In this document: positions 61,765 through 64,000 of the stretch, one piece after another | Layout of the letters: every line of letters begins with the position of its first letter | Position numbering within the stretch: position 1 is the stretch's first letter | Program-made: the position numbers and the translations under genes | The notes under the pieces: generated by a model | Seen by the model: only the letters and a program-made list of their open reading frames with translations | Told to the model about the DNA's origin: nothing | The model's database searches: none | Assembly: GCA_947458875.1 (NCBI GenBank) | Contig: CANGZD010000002.1 | Coordinates: 1-64,000 of the forward strand | DNA length: 64,000 bases | Direction: 5' to 3' | DNA from: Sphingobacteriaceae bacterium | GTDB lineage: Bacteria > Bacteroidota > Bacteroidia > Sphingobacteriales > Sphingobacteriaceae

Positions 61765-62304
61765 TTAATTCTTGTTTTTTATATTTTTCAGGGCTTCCCA
61801 ACGGGGGTCAGCCAAATCTTCATTTTCTTGTTCAGAAACCGAAAGGCTCTTCAGCTTTTCAATCATTTCCTGGTCGCACCATTGTGTATTCCCCTCTTCT
61901 TCGCAACGCTTAAAGAGCGGAACTGCCAGCATGATGTATTCGTAGATCAATCCCGATACATCCAGCTCATGTTCATTTCGGTTCAGCAGGATGATCTCTT
62001 CTGTATTGTCTTCCAGTAAGTCATCGTTACTAAATTTCACGATTTCCTGTTCGGTTAATTCCACTTTCGTGGGATATTCGGCCAAACACCAATCGCAAGA
62101 CTGAAAAATCTCACCTTTGATTTGGAAATTGAGGAGCATCATGGTCTCCTGTTTATCCAACTCCAGTGAAATCTGCAGTTTCCCGTTTTGAACCAGCGAA
62201 TATTCAAATTCCTTAAAAAACGATTCGTCAATGTCGAAATCGAATGGATGTTTACCGATTTTTAAGCCGGTAAATGGAATTCGGTATTGCTGTAAAGCTT
62301 TCAA
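61765..62304 (-). CDS. DUF177 (YceD-like) protein
   Basis: 179 aa; QSCDWCLAEYPTKVEL; immediately upstream of rpmF. Confidence 0.88.
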   Translation of the reverse strand: MKALQQYRIPFTGLKIGKHPFDFDIDESFFKEFEYSLVQNGKLQISLELDKQETMMLLNFQIKGEIFQSCDWCLAEYPTKVELTEQEIVKFSNDDLLEDNTEEIILLNRNEHELDVSGLIYEYIMLAVPLFKRCEEEGNTQWCDQEMIEKLKSLSVSEQENEDLADPRWEALKNIKNKN

Positions 62305-62373
62305 AGCACGACAATTAAGCCTGCAAATGTAGAGAAAATTTATTTAAGCGGGAAGTTTTTTTCAAATTGCTGT

Positions 62374-63429
62374 TTAGTCGCGATCTCTGGACAGTTTACT
62401 AAATTTCAGTGGATTGGCGGTTAATTCTGCAGTTTCGCGACGACTTTTTACAATATGAACAGCTGCGAATACCGCTTCGCGAAAAGATCCTGCATCGGCT
62501 TCGTTTTTTCCGGCAATATCATAAGCCGTCCCGTGATCGGGCGAAGTACGTACAATCGGTAAACCTGCGGTATAATTCACCCCGTTGTGGAAGGCCAATT
62601 GTTTAAAAGGGATCAATCCCTGGTCGTGGTACATAGCAAGAACGGCGTCAAACTGTTTCCAGCTCTGCTTAGCAAAAAAGCCATCGGCCGGGTAAGGCCC
62701 AAAAGCCAATAGCCCTTTTTTATTTGCCTCTTCCACCGCGGGTGCGATGATGGTTTGTTCTTCTTCGCCAATCAAACCTTCATCTCCGGCATGTGGATTT
62801 AATCCTAACACGGCAATTTTTGGTTTTTCAACCCAGAAATCGATTTTGAGCGATTGGTTAATCAGCTCCAGTTTTTTAAGGATCTTCTCTTTAGTAACTT
62901 TTTTGCTCACCTCGGCCACCGGGATATGTCCGGTTACGAGGCCTACCCGTAAATCTTCGCCCATGAGTAACATTAATGATTCATCGGCTCCGGCTTTTGC
63001 CTGTATGTATTCGGTATGACCAGCAAACTGGAAGTTTTCGCTTTGGATATTCTGCTTGTTGATGGGTGCAGTTACCAGGGCATCAATGTCGCCTGAGATT
63101 AAGTCATTTGTAGCTCTTTCGAGCGATAAGAAGGCGTACTTGCCACCAATTTCGGTCGATTGCCCCAATTCAATTTTTACATCTTCCTCCCAGCAATTGA
63201 TCATATTGGGTCTTCTGGGGTGCGCATCCGCCGCTTTGCTGATCACGTTAAAACTGAAATCATCAACCCCCAACGTTTTACGATGAAAAGAGGCCACTTT
63301 GGTATTTCCGTAAACAATTGGCGTACAATAATCGAGGATGCGCTTATCTAATAAGGTTTTGATAATCACTTCCAGCCCGATGCCGTTTACATCACCAATA
63401 GAAATACCAATTTTGACTTTATCACTCAT
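62374..63429 (-). CDS. pdxA: 4-hydroxythreonine-4-phosphate dehydrogenase
   Basis: KIGISIGDVNGIGLEVI, TAPINKQ, GHTEYIQAKAG, LNPHAGDEGLIG; start trimmed from 63462. Confidence 0.96.
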   Translation of the reverse strand: MSDKVKIGISIGDVNGIGLEVIIKTLLDKRILDYCTPIVYGNTKVASFHRKTLGVDDFSFNVISKAADAHPRRPNMINCWEEDVKIELGQSTEIGGKYAFLSLERATNDLISGDIDALVTAPINKQNIQSENFQFAGHTEYIQAKAGADESLMLLMGEDLRVGLVTGHIPVAEVSKKVTKEKILKKLELINQSLKIDFWVEKPKIAVLGLNPHAGDEGLIGEEEQTIIAPAVEEANKKGLLAFGPYPADGFFAKQSWKQFDAVLAMYHDQGLIPFKQLAFHNGVNYTAGLPIVRTSPDHGTAYDIAGKNEADAGSFREAVFAAVHIVKSRRETAELTANPLKFSKLSRDRD

Positions 63430-63515
63430 AATTTCCTGCAAAATAAGTAAAAGCGATGGCAATGCGCCAAATACTGCTTAAACTTTCCTTAATTTGTCTT
63501 CAAATTACCGATTCG

Positions 63516-64000
63516 ATGAGTTTGGTCAGAGCCAAGAAACATTTAGGTCAACACTTTTTAACCGACAAAAATATTGCCGAGAAGATTGTGAATAGCTTGC
63601 AGCTGACAGATCAATACCCGCAAGTGCTGGAGGTGGGGCCCGGAATGGGAATTCTTTCTGACTTTTTATTGCAAAAAACAGCCTTTGAGACTTGGCTCCT
63701 GGATATCGATAATGAATCGATAGATTTTTTAGCGAAGAAATATCCGCAGCTCCAAAATCGGCTAATTCATGGCGATTTTCTGGAACTTGATTTTGGCAAG
63801 TACTTTAAAGGCCCAATGGCGGTGATCGGAAACTTCCCCTACAATATTTCTTCGCAAATTTTGTTTAAAGTTTTAGATAATCGGCAGCAGGTAGTAGAGG
63901 TAGTGGGCATGTTTCAAAAAGAAGTGGCCGAGCGCTGTGCCGCCAAGCCGGGCAGCAAGGTATACGGTATTCTGAGTGTTTTTTTGCAGACTTATTATCA
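63516..64000 (+). CDS. rsmA: 16S rRNA (adenine(1518)-N(6)/adenine(1519)-N(6))-dimethyltransferase, truncated by window edge
   Basis: MSLVRAKKHLGQHFLTDKNIAEKIV; VLEVGPGMGILSDFL; GNFPYNISSQI. Confidence 0.95.
   Translation, partial: MSLVRAKKHLGQHFLTDKNIAEKIVNSLQLTDQYPQVLEVGPGMGILSDFLLQKTAFETWLLDIDNESIDFLAKKYPQLQNRLIHGDFLELDFGKYFKGPMAVIGNFPYNISSQILFKVLDNRQQVVEVVGMFQKEVAERCAAKPGSKVYGILSVFLQTYY

Overview
This 64 kb window looks like core chromosome of a Bacteroidetes bacterium, probably Sphingobacteriaceae/Pedobacter-like. That placement is inferred from gene content: SprA, DUF-family lipoproteins, TAnnTTTG-type promoter boxes and single-chain E1 dehydrogenase. It is mostly housekeeping genes: uvrB, upp, purQ, coaX, dxs, scpA, glyA, rlmN, dut, two tatA, maeB, ruvA, sprA, gcvH, feoAB, tatC, accBC, fabH, plsX, rpmF, pdxA and partial rsmA. 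There are also some surface-polysaccharide genes (two glycosyltransferases, rfbA, gmd, a flippase) and several lipoproteins. I found no rRNA, tRNA, CRISPR array, prophage, transposase or recognisable defence system. The strongest unexplained signals are: (1) an about 230 bp array of 21-nt units between the convergent sprT-like and E1 genes, open in frame on both strands and next to a short dispersed-repeat-like sequence; (2) a detached second copy of the gmd 3' end, including a stop codon and followed by a terminator, lying 872 bp beyond the real gmd end with an inverted FISUMP lipoprotein gene between the copies; (3) smaller items such as an uncalled 40-aa membrane peptide, apparently leaderless promoters, and palindrome or inverted-repeat clusters in intergenic spacers. 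No clearly new multi-gene system is evident.
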